From Paracidobacterium acidisoli (GTDB lineage Bacteria; Acidobacteriota; Terriglobia; Terriglobales; Acidobacteriaceae): DNA of 64,000 nucleotides. Of the stretch, positions 54,767 to 64,000 are shown one piece after another. Each line of letters begins with the position of its first letter. Position 1 is the stretch's first letter. Below the pieces are notes generated by a model. That model was not told where the DNA came from, ran no database searches, and worked only from the letters and a program-made list of their open reading frames with translations. A program made the translations under genes and the position numbers. Location: NCBI RefSeq assembly GCF_003428625.2, contig NZ_QVQT02000007.1, positions 1-64,000 of the forward strand, in the 5' to 3' direction.

Positions 54767-55737
54767 GCCGTCCCGATTTTTCTGCCAGCGAGCCTCTCGA
54801 CAAGCGTTATGAAATCGTTCTGCTCTTCGACGTGCAGAACGGCAACCCCAATGGCGACCCCGACGCGGACAACGCCCCGCGTGTCGATCCCGAAACCGGC
54901 ATCGGCCTCGTCACCGACGTGTGCATCAAGCGCAAGATCCGGAACTACGTCGGCCTCACGCGCGAGTTTGCTCCGCCGCACAACATCTTCGTGAAAGAGC
55001 GCGGCATTCTGGCCAACGTACAGCGCGACGCGCATAAAGCACTCGGCATCGAGCCCGACGGCAAGTCCATCGACAAGGCCCGCACCTATATGTGCCAGAA
55101 CTATTACGACGTCCGCACCTTCGGCGCAGTCATGACCACCGGCAAAGCCGAGAGCGAAGCGGATGCCGCAGCTAACGCCGGCAAAAAAGCAAAGGGCGCA
55201 ACCAAACTGTGGAACTGCGGCCAGGTGCGCGGCCCGGTGCAGTTCGGTTTCGCCAGCTCCATCGATCCGGTCATGAGCATCGCCCACACCATCACCCGCG
55301 TCGCGCTCACCAACGCCACCGATGCCGGACAGCAGGCTGTGACCGGCGAAGATGGTGAAGACAAAGCAGGCAGCGGACAGATCGGTCGCAAGCACGGCAT
55401 CCCCTATGGGCTATATCGCATGCACGGCTTCGTCTCACCCTTCCTCGCCACCGACACCGGCTTCACAAAACACGACCTCGGCGTCCTCCTCGAAGCGCTG
55501 GAGCATCTCTTCGATCACGACCGCTCCGCCTCGCGCGGTGAGATGTCCGTGCGCGGACTCTTCCTCTTCGAGCACGACAGCAAACTCGGCAACGCGCCCG
55601 CCCACAAAGTTCTGGAGACCGTCAAAATCGGAAGCGTCAGAGCCCCGCGCCATTTTTCCGAATACGAATCGCATCTCCATGCGCCCGACGACGGAACGCA
55701 GCCCATCCCCGGCGTCACTGCCTGGCGATATCTGTGA
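54763..55737 (+). CDS. cas7c: Cas7c (Csd2), backbone subunit of Cascade
   Basis: This 324-residue RNA-binding protein forms the helical backbone along the crRNA. It starts with GTG at 54763 (AAGGAG upstream, 4-bp overlap with cas8c). The family opening FDVQNGNPNGDPDADNAPRV, followed by DVCIKRKIRNYV, is diagnostic. VRTFGAVMT and GQVRGPVQFGFASSIDPV follow, and the C-terminal domain has ALEHLFDHDRSASRGEM. It ends with a 4-bp overlap with cas4. Confidence 0.95.
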   Translation: MSRPDFSASEPLDKRYEIVLLFDVQNGNPNGDPDADNAPRVDPETGIGLVTDVCIKRKIRNYVGLTREFAPPHNIFVKERGILANVQRDAHKALGIEPDGKSIDKARTYMCQNYYDVRTFGAVMTTGKAESEADAAANAGKKAKGATKLWNCGQVRGPVQFGFASSIDPVMSIAHTITRVALTNATDAGQQAVTGEDGEDKAGSGQIGRKHGIPYGLYRMHGFVSPFLATDTGFTKHDLGVLLEALEHLFDHDRSASRGEMSVRGLFLFEHDSKLGNAPAHKVLETVKIGSVRAPRHFSEYESHLHAPDDGTQPIPGVTAWRYL

Positions 55738-56381
55738 CCGCTGCCCCTGCCGTAGCGGAGTCCGAGGAGGACGCGCTGCCGCTCAGCGGATTGCAGCATC
55801 TTGCCTTCTGTCCCCGGCAGTGGGCGCTCATCCATCTGGAGCAGGCATGGGAGGAGAATCGCCTGACCGCGGAAGGCCGCCTGCTCCACGAGCGTGTCGA
55901 CCTTCCCGGCCAGACCCGGCGCGAGAGCGTGCGCACCGTACGCGGCATGTGGCTTGAATGCCGGCGACTGCGACTCACCGGCCGCGCCGATGTGGTCGAG
56001 TTCCGCCCCGAGCCGTATCCCGTCGAGTACAAGCGCGGCAAGCGCAAGCCCGACGACTGCGACGCCGTTCAGCTCTGCGCCCAGGCGCTCTGCCTCGAAG
56101 AGATGCTCGGCGCCTCCATCCCCGCGGGCGCCATCTTCTACGGCGATCCGCGCCGCCGGCTGGAAATCCCCTTTACGCCACAGCTGCGTGAGCGCACCGA
56201 GCAGCTCGCCGCAACCATGCACCGGCTCTACCGCGAGCGCATTACGCCGCCCGCGCAGCCCGGACCATACTGCCGCAGCTGTTCGCTGATCAACATATGC
56301 CTTCCGGAAGCGACCGCAACGCAAACCGGCGCAGCGCACTGGCTGTCGCAGCAGCTGCGCTCGCTGAAGCAGGATTTGTAA
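55734..56381 (+). CDS. cas4: Cas4 nuclease of the adaptation module
   Basis: This 215-residue iron-sulfur exonuclease helps choose PAM-flanked prespacers. It starts with GTG at 55734 (GTGA overlap). The four cluster cysteines are Cys26 in HLAFCPRQW and three in the C-terminal CRSCSLINIC. The RecB-like nuclease residues are in RLTGRADVVEF and PVEYKRGKR. In type I-C it works with Cas1 and is the reason spacers carry a correct PAM. Confidence 0.93.
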   Translation: MTAAPAVAESEEDALPLSGLQHLAFCPRQWALIHLEQAWEENRLTAEGRLLHERVDLPGQTRRESVRTVRGMWLECRRLRLTGRADVVEFRPEPYPVEYKRGKRKPDDCDAVQLCAQALCLEEMLGASIPAGAIFYGDPRRRLEIPFTPQLRERTEQLAATMHRLYRERITPPAQPGPYCRSCSLINICLPEATATQTGAAHWLSQQLRSLKQDL

Positions 56382-56397
56382 CTGCAACAGGCATATT

Positions 56398-57429
56398 ATG
56401 CGGAAACTGCTCAACACGCTGCACGTTCTGACTCAGGGATCGTATCTGCACCGCGACGGCGAGACGGTCGCCATCAAAGTGGGTACGGATCTGAAACTGC
56501 GTGTGCCCGTGCACACGCTCGAGGGTCTGGTTTGTTGGGGACAGGTCTCCTGCAGCCCACCGGTGCTGGGCCTGTGCTGCGAGCACGGCGTCGGCATCTC
56601 GTTCCTCACCGAATACGGCCGCTTTCTCGCGCGCGTTACCGGACCGGTCTCCGGCAATGTGCTGCTGCGCCGCCAGCAGTACAGAATGGCCGATGGCGTC
56701 GATGGCGCTTTGGCCGTCGTACGCGCCATCGTCGCCGCGAAGATCGCCAACAGTCGCGTCGTACTGCTGCGCGCCGCCCGTGAAACGGATGACGAATCGC
56801 GGCAGCTCTCTCTGCGCGAAGCCGCAACCCGCCTCACCTGGGCTGGACTGGAAGGCTCGCGTGCTCTCTCCGTCGACCTAGCGCGCGGCCACGAGGGCCT
56901 CGCCGGGCAAATCTACTTTTCCGTCTTCGATCATGTCATCGGCGGCGACCGCGAAGCATTTCATTTCGGCGGCCGTTCGCGACGCCCGCCTCTCGACCGC
57001 GTTAATGCGCTTCTGTCGTTTGTGTATGCTCTGCTCCGCCACGACATCGAATCGGCGCTGGAGACGGTCGGCCTCGATCCCGCTGTGGGATTCCTCCACA
57101 CCGACCGCCCCGGACGCCCCAGCCTGGCGCTCGATCTGATGGAAGAGCTGCGCGCCGCCGTTGCCGACCGTCTGGTGCTGACGCTGATCAACCGCCGTCA
57201 GATCCAGGCCTCAGGCTTTCAGGAGCAGGACGGCGGCGGCATCGTGATGGACGAGACGACCCGCAAACAGGTCATCGCTGCATGGCAAACGCGCAAACAG
57301 GAAGAGATCGAACATCCCTTCCTCAAAGAGCGCATTCCCATCGGCCTGATCCCTTACGTCCAGGCTTTGCTTCTTGCGCGTTACATCCGGGGAGGACTGG
57401 ATGCCTATCCCGCATTCTTCTGGAGATAG
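56398..57429 (+). CDS. cas1: Cas1 integrase, type I-C
   Basis: This 343-residue integrase inserts new spacers at the leader-proximal repeat. The N-terminal beta domain (LLNTLHVLTQGSYLHRDGET) and catalytic helical domain (DPAVGFLHTDRPGRPSLALD, with LMEELR following) show the conserved Glu, His and Asp positions. It lies 16 bp after cas4, with cas2 six bp behind it. Confidence 0.95.
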   Translation: MRKLLNTLHVLTQGSYLHRDGETVAIKVGTDLKLRVPVHTLEGLVCWGQVSCSPPVLGLCCEHGVGISFLTEYGRFLARVTGPVSGNVLLRRQQYRMADGVDGALAVVRAIVAAKIANSRVVLLRAARETDDESRQLSLREAATRLTWAGLEGSRALSVDLARGHEGLAGQIYFSVFDHVIGGDREAFHFGGRSRRPPLDRVNALLSFVYALLRHDIESALETVGLDPAVGFLHTDRPGRPSLALDLMEELRAAVADRLVLTLINRRQIQASGFQEQDGGGIVMDETTRKQVIAAWQTRKQEEIEHPFLKERIPIGLIPYVQALLLARYIRGGLDAYPAFFWR

Positions 57430-57435
57430 CCGCCG

Positions 57436-57726
57436 ATGATGGTGCTGGTCAGTTACGACGTGTCGACGCGCGACGATGCAGGAAAGCGCAGACTGCGGCG
57501 CGTGGCGCGGCTGTGCGAAAATTACGGACAGCGCGTACAGAATTCGGTCTTTGAATGCCTGGTCGATCCGTCGCAATGGGTAGTGCTCCGGGCTGGACTG
57601 CTCTCTGAAGCCAACTCTGAGGAAGACAGCCTGCGCTTCTATTTTCTGGGAGCCGAATGGAAACGCCGCGTCGAGCACGTCGGCGCAAAACCTGCATACG
57701 ATCCGGAAGGCCCGCTCATTCTGTAA
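57436..57726 (+). CDS. cas2: Cas2, adaptation complex partner of Cas1
   Basis: This 96-residue ferredoxin-like protein bridges two Cas1 dimers. The first strand MVLVSYDVST and the RRLRRVARLCENYGQRVQNS segment followed by VFECLVDPSQW are typical of the I-C form. Either of two adjacent ATGs (57436, 57439) may be used. It ends 246 bp before the first repeat. Confidence 0.95.
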   Translation: MMVLVSYDVSTRDDAGKRRLRRVARLCENYGQRVQNSVFECLVDPSQWVVLRAGLLSEANSEEDSLRFYFLGAEWKRRVEHVGAKPAYDPEGPLIL

Positions 57727-57972
57727 TTCGTTGTGACCGGTAAATATCTCGCGTAAATATCGCTCTGCATCATCAAAGTGCGGCAATGGTCCTGCGCGAA
57801 CCCGAAGCATGCAGCGGATTCCCGCGACCTCCGCGCTGCCGCCAGACAATTGATTCCATGAGGATTATCGTGTGGCATCCATTGATTCCCCCATCCCGTC
57901 AGCGCCGGACCATGCCTTTCCGCAAATATGGCATCATAAATCCAACGGACAGAAGGATTTCTCCTGTCTGCG
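57727..57972 (+). promoter_or_regulatory. CRISPR leader
   Basis: This 246-bp stretch between cas2 and the first repeat lacks a gene. The part just after cas2 is AT-richer (GTAAATATCTCGCGTAAATA) and so is that before the array (CGCAAATATGGCATCATAAA). The repeats end in GGATTGAAAC when read rightwards, so transcription runs left to right from here and new spacers should enter at 57973. Confidence 0.75.
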
Positions 57973-58201
57973 GTCGCTCCCCTCGCGGGAGCGTGGATTG
58001 AAACGGCATCGCTCATGGATGGTTTACGGAAGACGGATGTCGCTCCCCTCGCGGGAGCGTGGATTGAAACAACAGCCGCTTGTATGACTTGCCGATGTGT
58101 ACCCGTCGCTCCCCTCGCGGGAGCGTGGATTGAAACACACGCGCTGCTAAGGCTGTGGGCAAGGACGCAGCCGTCGCTCCCCTCGCGGGAGCGTGGATTG
58201 A

Positions 58202-58348
<147 letters not shown>

Positions 58349-59198
58349 TGAGGCAGCTGTATGCGCTCCGTCGCTCCCCTCGCGGGAGCGTGGATTGAAA
58401 CAACTTATCGTCGACGGGCCTGAAGCATCTGGCTGTGTCGCTCCCCTCGCGGGAGCGTGGATTGAAACGAATCGAAGGGCTGGAGGGCGTAAAGCAGGCG
58501 CTCCGTCGCTCCCCTCGCGGGAGCGTGGATTGAAACCATTCGAGTTTGCCTCCGACCCATACTTCTTCGGTCGCTCCCCTCGCGGGAGCGTGGATTGAAA
58601 CTTCCCGAGATTGACTTCACGAGTGGCCATAGCTACTGTCGCTCCCCTCGCGGGAGCGTGGATTGAAACACGCTTGCGAGCTGCTGCGACAACATCCTGC
58701 GCAGTCGCTCCCCTCGCGGGAGCGTGGATTGAAACGCCGTAACCACGCCGATCACAGTCACGATGCCAGCCGTCGCTCCCCTCGCGGGAGCGTGGATTGA
58801 AACCATGCACCTGATGCACTTGAAGAGCAAGGGATCAGGTCGCTCCCCTCGCGGGAGCGTGGATTGAAACTGTCACCAGTCCCCAATTCTAATTATTGCT
58901 CAGGAGGTCGCTCCCCTCGCGGGAGCGTGGATTGAAACAGGAGAGCCTATGGAAACACTGGAAAAACCGAAGTCGCTCCCCTCGCGGGAGCGTGGATTGA
59001 AACTGTTGCGGGAACTGATGATTGAAAGTTGCCGCCGTCGCTCCCCTCGCGGGAGCGTGGATTGAAACAATGCTCCTTTTCCTTTGTCTGCGATCAATAC
59101 GGCGTCGCTCCCCTCGCGGGAGCGTGGATTGAAACAGCCCAGTGATCAGGCCGTGAGTCAGGCTCCAAAGTCGCTCCCCTCGCGGGAGCGTGGATTGA

Positions 59199-59402
<204 letters not shown>

Positions 59403-61011
59403 TGATTTACCGGAATAACTCCCGATGTATCAGCGAGGTCGCTCCCCTCGCGGGAGCGTGGATTGAAACGCCGCTGTTACTACCGTCGCTATTCAAAGCA
59501 AACGGTCGCTCCCCTCGCGGGAGCGTGGATTGAAACATTTCAACGCTACGCAAGGCGTGACGCTGTTCTGTCGCTCCCCTCGCGGGAGCGTGGATTGAAA
59601 CAGTGATTGGTGCTCCATGCCTTCGCTACCTGTGGGTCGCTCCCCTCGCGGGAGCGTGGATTGAAACTATCCTTGCGCGGATAAGGTCACTAATGACTGT
59701 TCGTCGCTCCCCTCGCGGGAGCGTGGATTGAAACAATGCCGGAATTGGTTGTACTCCAGACAGCAACTGGTCGCTCCCCTCGCGGGAGCGTGGATTGAAA
59801 CACATCGGCCACATTCGCGGTTATCAGAAGAAGCGACGTCGCTCCCCTCGCGGGAGCGTGGATTGAAACCCAGATGAAAAGAAATCGTCAACAATCACAT
59901 ACCGTCGCTCCCCTCGCGGGAGCGTGGATTGAAACGCTAGATTGGGTTTCAACACAGTCAACAACATCTCGTCGCTCCCCTCGCGGGAGCGTGGATTGAA
60001 ACAGCATTGCGGTTGTCTTTGCCAGCACGACTGCAAGCACGTCGCTCCCCTCGCGGGAGCGTGGATTGAAACCAGCTATTGCGGTGACGACACATATCAA
60101 ATCAACGTCGCTCCCCTCGCGGGAGCGTGGATTGAAACCTCATCATCTTGCTGTTGGTCATTGGCCCGGAAGTGTCGCTCCCCTCGCGGGAGCGTGGATT
60201 GAAACCTTTTGATGGTTTCTGCAGAAGAACTGCCTTTTTACCGTCGCTCCCCTCGCGGGAGCGTGGATTGAAACGGAAGTACCGACGTGGGCGAGAGCGG
60301 TCTGACGCGGTCGCTCCCCTCGCGGGAGCGTGGATTGAAACTTCCAACTCCTCCAGCGTCATGTCTTTCGGCTCTTTGTCGCTCCCCTCGCGGGAGCGTG
60401 GATTGAAACTACTGCGCACGCACGCGCGTTATATATATCAACCGAGTCGCTCCCCTCGCGGGAGCGTGGATTGAAACCGATACCTTGTCAAGCAGATGTT
60501 CGATCACAGGCAGTCGCTCCCCTCGCGGGAGCGTGGATTGAAACTTTAAACCTAGTGTCCATCGCACGATGTCACCGATGTCGCTCCCCTCGCGGGAGCG
60601 TGGATTGAAACAACTCTGCAATGATTGCGTCTGCTGCAGCTAATGTCGCTCCCCTCGCGGGAGCGTGGATTGAAACGAGCGCCAGGCTGATTAGTCTCCG
60701 GATAGGTGCGTGTCGCTCCCCTCGCGGGAGCGTGGATTGAAACCCCTAGTACCCCCATCAATGCCGACTCCTGCGCGCCGTCGCTCCCCTCGCGGGAGCG
60801 TGGATTGAAACTACGATAAATTCGTAATCCTCATCCGAATTGGTAGTCGCTCCCCTCGCGGGAGCGTGGATTGAAACGTCATTGAACCGTTGCCGGTATA
60901 CGTCCACTGCACGTCGCTCCCCTCGCGGGAGCGTGGATTGAAACTCCTTGATTTGGTCTTTCCGGGAGTTACGTACTACGTCGCTCCCCTCGCGGGAGCG
61001 TGGATTGAAAC

Positions 61012-61113
61012 GACAAATACTGGGGTCACATGGAGCGTAGACGGCGGTCGCTCCCCTCGCGGGAGCGTGGATTGAAACGACAAATACTGGGGTCACATGG
61101 AGCGTAGACGGCG
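61012..61113 (+). repeat. tandemly duplicated spacer (copy pair 1)
   Basis: The 35-nt spacers at 61012-61046 and 61079-61113 are identical and adjacent, beginning GACAAATACTGGGG. Confidence 0.95.
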
Positions 61114-61643
61114 GTCGCTCCCCTCGCGGGAGCGTGGATTGAAACGCAATGACCGTACCCGTTACGGTGATCTGTCCGGTGTCGCTCCCCTCGCGGGAGC
61201 GTGGATTGAAACTGCCTCTCGTGGAGCCACGTTGAGATCGAGACACGTCGCTCCCCTCGCGGGAGCGTGGATTGAAACTTGCATGTTATAGACGATGGCA
61301 ACACTTATTGGGGTCGCTCCCCTCGCGGGAGCGTGGATTGAAACTGGCAAACCATGCAAGCACAGAATGAGCTACTGTCGTCGCTCCCCTCGCGGGAGCG
61401 TGGATTGAAACATAGACCGCCGGGTCCTGGGAACGAGCGATCTTCGTCGCTCCCCTCGCGGGAGCGTGGATTGAAACCAGTGACTACGCCACAACGGGTA
61501 GCAACCAGTACGTCGCTCCCCTCGCGGGAGCGTGGATTGAAACAACACAGGTTCCGGGGTAGTGTCCGGCGCGGCTGTCGCTCCCCTCGCGGGAGCGTGG
61601 ATTGAAACACATGGGCCATCAGCAGAGTGAAAGATCTTCGCCG

Positions 61644-61876
61644 GTCGCTCCCCTCGCGGGAGCGTGGATTGAAACGGTCTGAATCTTGCCGCCGTCCAGC
61701 CTGTAGTGCACGTCGCTCCCCTCGCGGGAGCGTGGATTGAAACCAGTATGAGGACACCTCGACTGCGACGTTGAGTTGCGTCGCTCCCCTCGCGGGAGCG
61801 TGGATTGAAACAACCTATGTGGGAACGCATAGACGGGATTGATTGTCGCTCCCCTCGCGGGAGCGTGGATTGAAAC
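61644..61876 (+). repeat. three-spacer block, copy A
   Basis: Four repeats and three spacers (starting GGTCTGAATC, CAGTATGAGG and AACCTATGTG) that recur in the same order at 63114-63346. Confidence 0.95.
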
Positions 61877-62815
61877 ATAGTTGTAGCTGGGAAGCGAGGC
61901 CGACTCGCCCAGTCGCTCCCCTCGCGGGAGCGTGGATTGAAACAGCTGCTCGGCGCCTCGATCTATGGCGAGTACTGTCGCTCCCCTCGCGGGAGCGTGG
62001 ATTGAAACTGCATGGTTTCGGACTTTCCGGAGATCCTGCGTACTGTCGCTCCCCTCGCGGGAGCGTGGATTGAAACAATTGTCCGCAGACCTGATAGGGC
62101 GACCGGCGGAATGTCGCTCCCCTCGCGGGAGCGTGGATTGAAACCTACAATGCGCCGCTCGATGGACTGTGATGTATCGTCGCTCCCCTCGCGGGAGCGT
62201 GGATTGAAACTAATCCGCCACGAAGAGCATGCAGCTCAGGTTATGTCGCTCCCCTCGCGGGAGCGTGGATTGAAACATGATTCGTCGTGTCGGAGAATTT
62301 GCGCCGGAGAAGTCGCTCCCCTCGCGGGAGCGTGGATTGAAACACTTCCGGCACAGTGACAGGAAGCTTCGTCCATACCTGTCGCTCCCCTCGCGGGAGC
62401 GTGGATTGAAACTGATCAACTTCGATACGCCGAATCCCGGAGATGGTCGCTCCCCTCGCGGGAGCGTGGATTGAAACCTCTTCGACCCGTCGCAGTACGG
62501 TTTCGAGTCGGGTCGCTCCCCTCGCGGGAGCGTGGATTGAAACACGCTCGAAGACAGCAAGCCTGTTCCGCAGATGGCGGTCGCTCCCCTCGCGGGAGCG
62601 TGGATTGAAACTGACTATCCAGACCAAACCAGCTTAGGCAATGACTTCGTCGCTCCCCTCGCGGGAGCGTGGATTGAAACTGTTGACCTTTGAACAGGTG
62701 TTTGTAAGCACGGTTGTCGCTCCCCTCGCGGGAGCGTGGATTGAAACCTGATGGGAGCGGCGGGCGGATGCGGTTCCGCGCTCGTCGCTCCCCTCGCGGG
62801 AGCGTGGATTGAAAC

Positions 62816-62913
62816 TTTCGCGTCCCTTGTTCTTAGCGCCACCGCCATGTCGCTCCCCTCGCGGGAGCGTGGATTGAAACTTTCGCGTCCCTTGTTCTTA
62901 GCGCCACCGCCAT
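62816..62913 (+). repeat. tandemly duplicated spacer (copy pair 2)
   Basis: The 33-nt spacers at 62816-62848 and 62881-62913 are identical, beginning TTTCGCGTCCC. Confidence 0.95.
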
Positions 62914-63113
62914 GTCGCTCCCCTCGCGGGAGCGTGGATTGAAACTGCTCTTTCCTAACCTGGGGCCTTTCCGCTCTCGTCGCTCCCCTCGCGGGAGCGT
63001 GGATTGAAACCGGCTTCAGCGACGTAGCGGAAACAGCCGATACGATGTCGCTCCCCTCGCGGGAGCGTGGATTGAAACCGGTGTGGGTCTGGACGAAGCA
63101 GCCGGCGCATAAC

Positions 63114-63346
63114 GTCGCTCCCCTCGCGGGAGCGTGGATTGAAACGGTCTGAATCTTGCCGCCGTCCAGCCTGTAGTGCACGTCGCTCCCCTCGCGGGAG
63201 CGTGGATTGAAACCAGTATGAGGACACCTCGACTGCGACGTTGAGTTGCGTCGCTCCCCTCGCGGGAGCGTGGATTGAAACAACCTATGTGGGAACGCAT
63301 AGACGGGATTGATTGTCGCTCCCCTCGCGGGAGCGTGGATTGAAAC
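63114..63346 (+). repeat. three-spacer block, copy B
   Basis: Identical in order and sequence to 61644-61876 and offset by 1,470 bp. The spacers flanking the two blocks differ. Confidence 0.95.
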
Positions 63347-64000
63347 CCGAGATTTATCCGGCTGCGCATCGCCACGCCGACGTCGCTCCCCTCGCGGGAG
63401 CGTGGATTGAAACTAACCTCAACCGTGAGCAAGCGCAGGAGCTGCAGTCGCTCCCCTCGCGGGAGCGTGGATTGAAACATATGGTCGCCGTCTACGGCTA
63501 CGCCGCGGCCGGCGTCGCTCCCCTCGCGGGAGCGTGGATTGAAACACACTGGGCGAATGCGTGAGCGAGGTCCGGTAATGGGTCGCTCCCCTCGCGGGAG
63601 CGTGGATTGAAACCGCATGGGTCGTAAGCATCGCTGATTATGTTGCCGTCGCTCCCCTCGCGGGAGCGTGGATTGAAACACGTTTAACGAGGGCGCGGAG
63701 CACTTACAGACATCGTCGCTCCCCTCGCGGGAGCGTGGATTGAAACGGCCATGTTTGCGAGTGTGGCCAGCGCGTCGTCGTGTCGCTCCCCTCGCGGGAG
63801 CGTGGATTGAAACGTTCCGAGCGCCACGTTGAAAGCAGCCGTGGCGCGTCGCTCCCCTCGCGGGAGCGTGGATTGAAACGCGGTCGGATGGCCGCAGTGA
63901 CGCACTACCCAACGTCGCTCCCCTCGCGGGAGCGTGGATTGAAACAGTATGACTCTGGGGTGATTCGAGCCACAGTTCACGTCGCTCCCCTCGCGGGAGC

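Noticed and set aside
59484-59490. GTCGCTA within a spacer near 59484, considered as a degenerate repeat
   Set aside because: Only six bases match the repeat start, and the spacer length is normal when it is ignored.

Overview
The window looks like the chromosome of a soil acidobacterium (Acidobacteriota, Terriglobia type). It carries two very large TonB-dependent receptors with an N-terminal carboxypeptidase-regulatory domain (Oar-like) and fragments of a third, many secreted beta-rich proteins, periplasmic PQQ dehydrogenases, and a moderately high GC content with compact operons. This assignment is inferred from gene content; no rRNA or other marker gene is present.

Left block (1-12,100, all minus strand). 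Three paralogous secreted proteins with repeated 'GIGTTNPG' modules lead into a secreted TIG-domain protein, a truncated N-terminal fragment and a full-length 866-residue secreted protein. Downstream lies an unusual series: small secreted Ig-like proteins alternate with 5'-truncated copies of the C-terminal module of the 866-residue protein, ending in a decayed RHS/Ig-like remnant. The layout resembles a main gene followed by recombination-prone orphan tip cassettes, each with a small partner.

12.8-20 kb: a membrane-anchored DNA-binding/beta-propeller protein, an Oar-like TonB receptor and a secreted propeller protein, followed by gene debris.

20.5-47.6 kb: a carbohydrate-oxidation locus. 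It has two FCD-type GntR regulators, an ACS-family MFS transporter, two SDR dehydrogenases, an IlvD/EDD sugar-acid dehydratase, two PQQ dehydrogenases (one fused to two cytochrome c domains), a diheme and a seven-heme cytochrome c, a secreted metallo-beta-lactamase-fold hydrolase, a TPR protein, a TonB receptor, a secreted glycosidase-like protein, an aldose-1-epimerase lipoprotein, a large beta-helix protein with an SMP-30/gluconolactonase-like C-terminal propeller, and a ThuA-like protein. Five intergenic copies of a palindromic GTATAC motif with a shared extended consensus lie upstream of its transcription units. The genes fit this model: glycan breakdown and uptake, anomer equilibration, periplasmic oxidation to a lactone, lactone opening, import of the aldonate, then dehydration and further oxidation inside the cell.

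47.8-49.7 kb: a junction of debris. There is a frameshifted TonB-receptor fragment, a serine-recombinase C-terminal fragment, the 3' 44 nt of a tRNA-Glu beginning at the anticodon loop (a probable attachment-site remnant), and a type IV AbiE module with an intact antitoxin and a truncated toxin.

50-64 kb: a complete type I-C CRISPR-Cas locus in the order cas3-cas5c-cas8c-cas7c-cas4-cas1-cas2, with a strong internal start for cas11c inside cas8c. It is followed by an array of 90 full 32-bp repeats plus one cut by the window edge, with 90 spacers. The array has two tandem spacer duplications, a three-spacer block duplicated 1,470 bp away, and one pair of offset spacers taken from the same protospacer.
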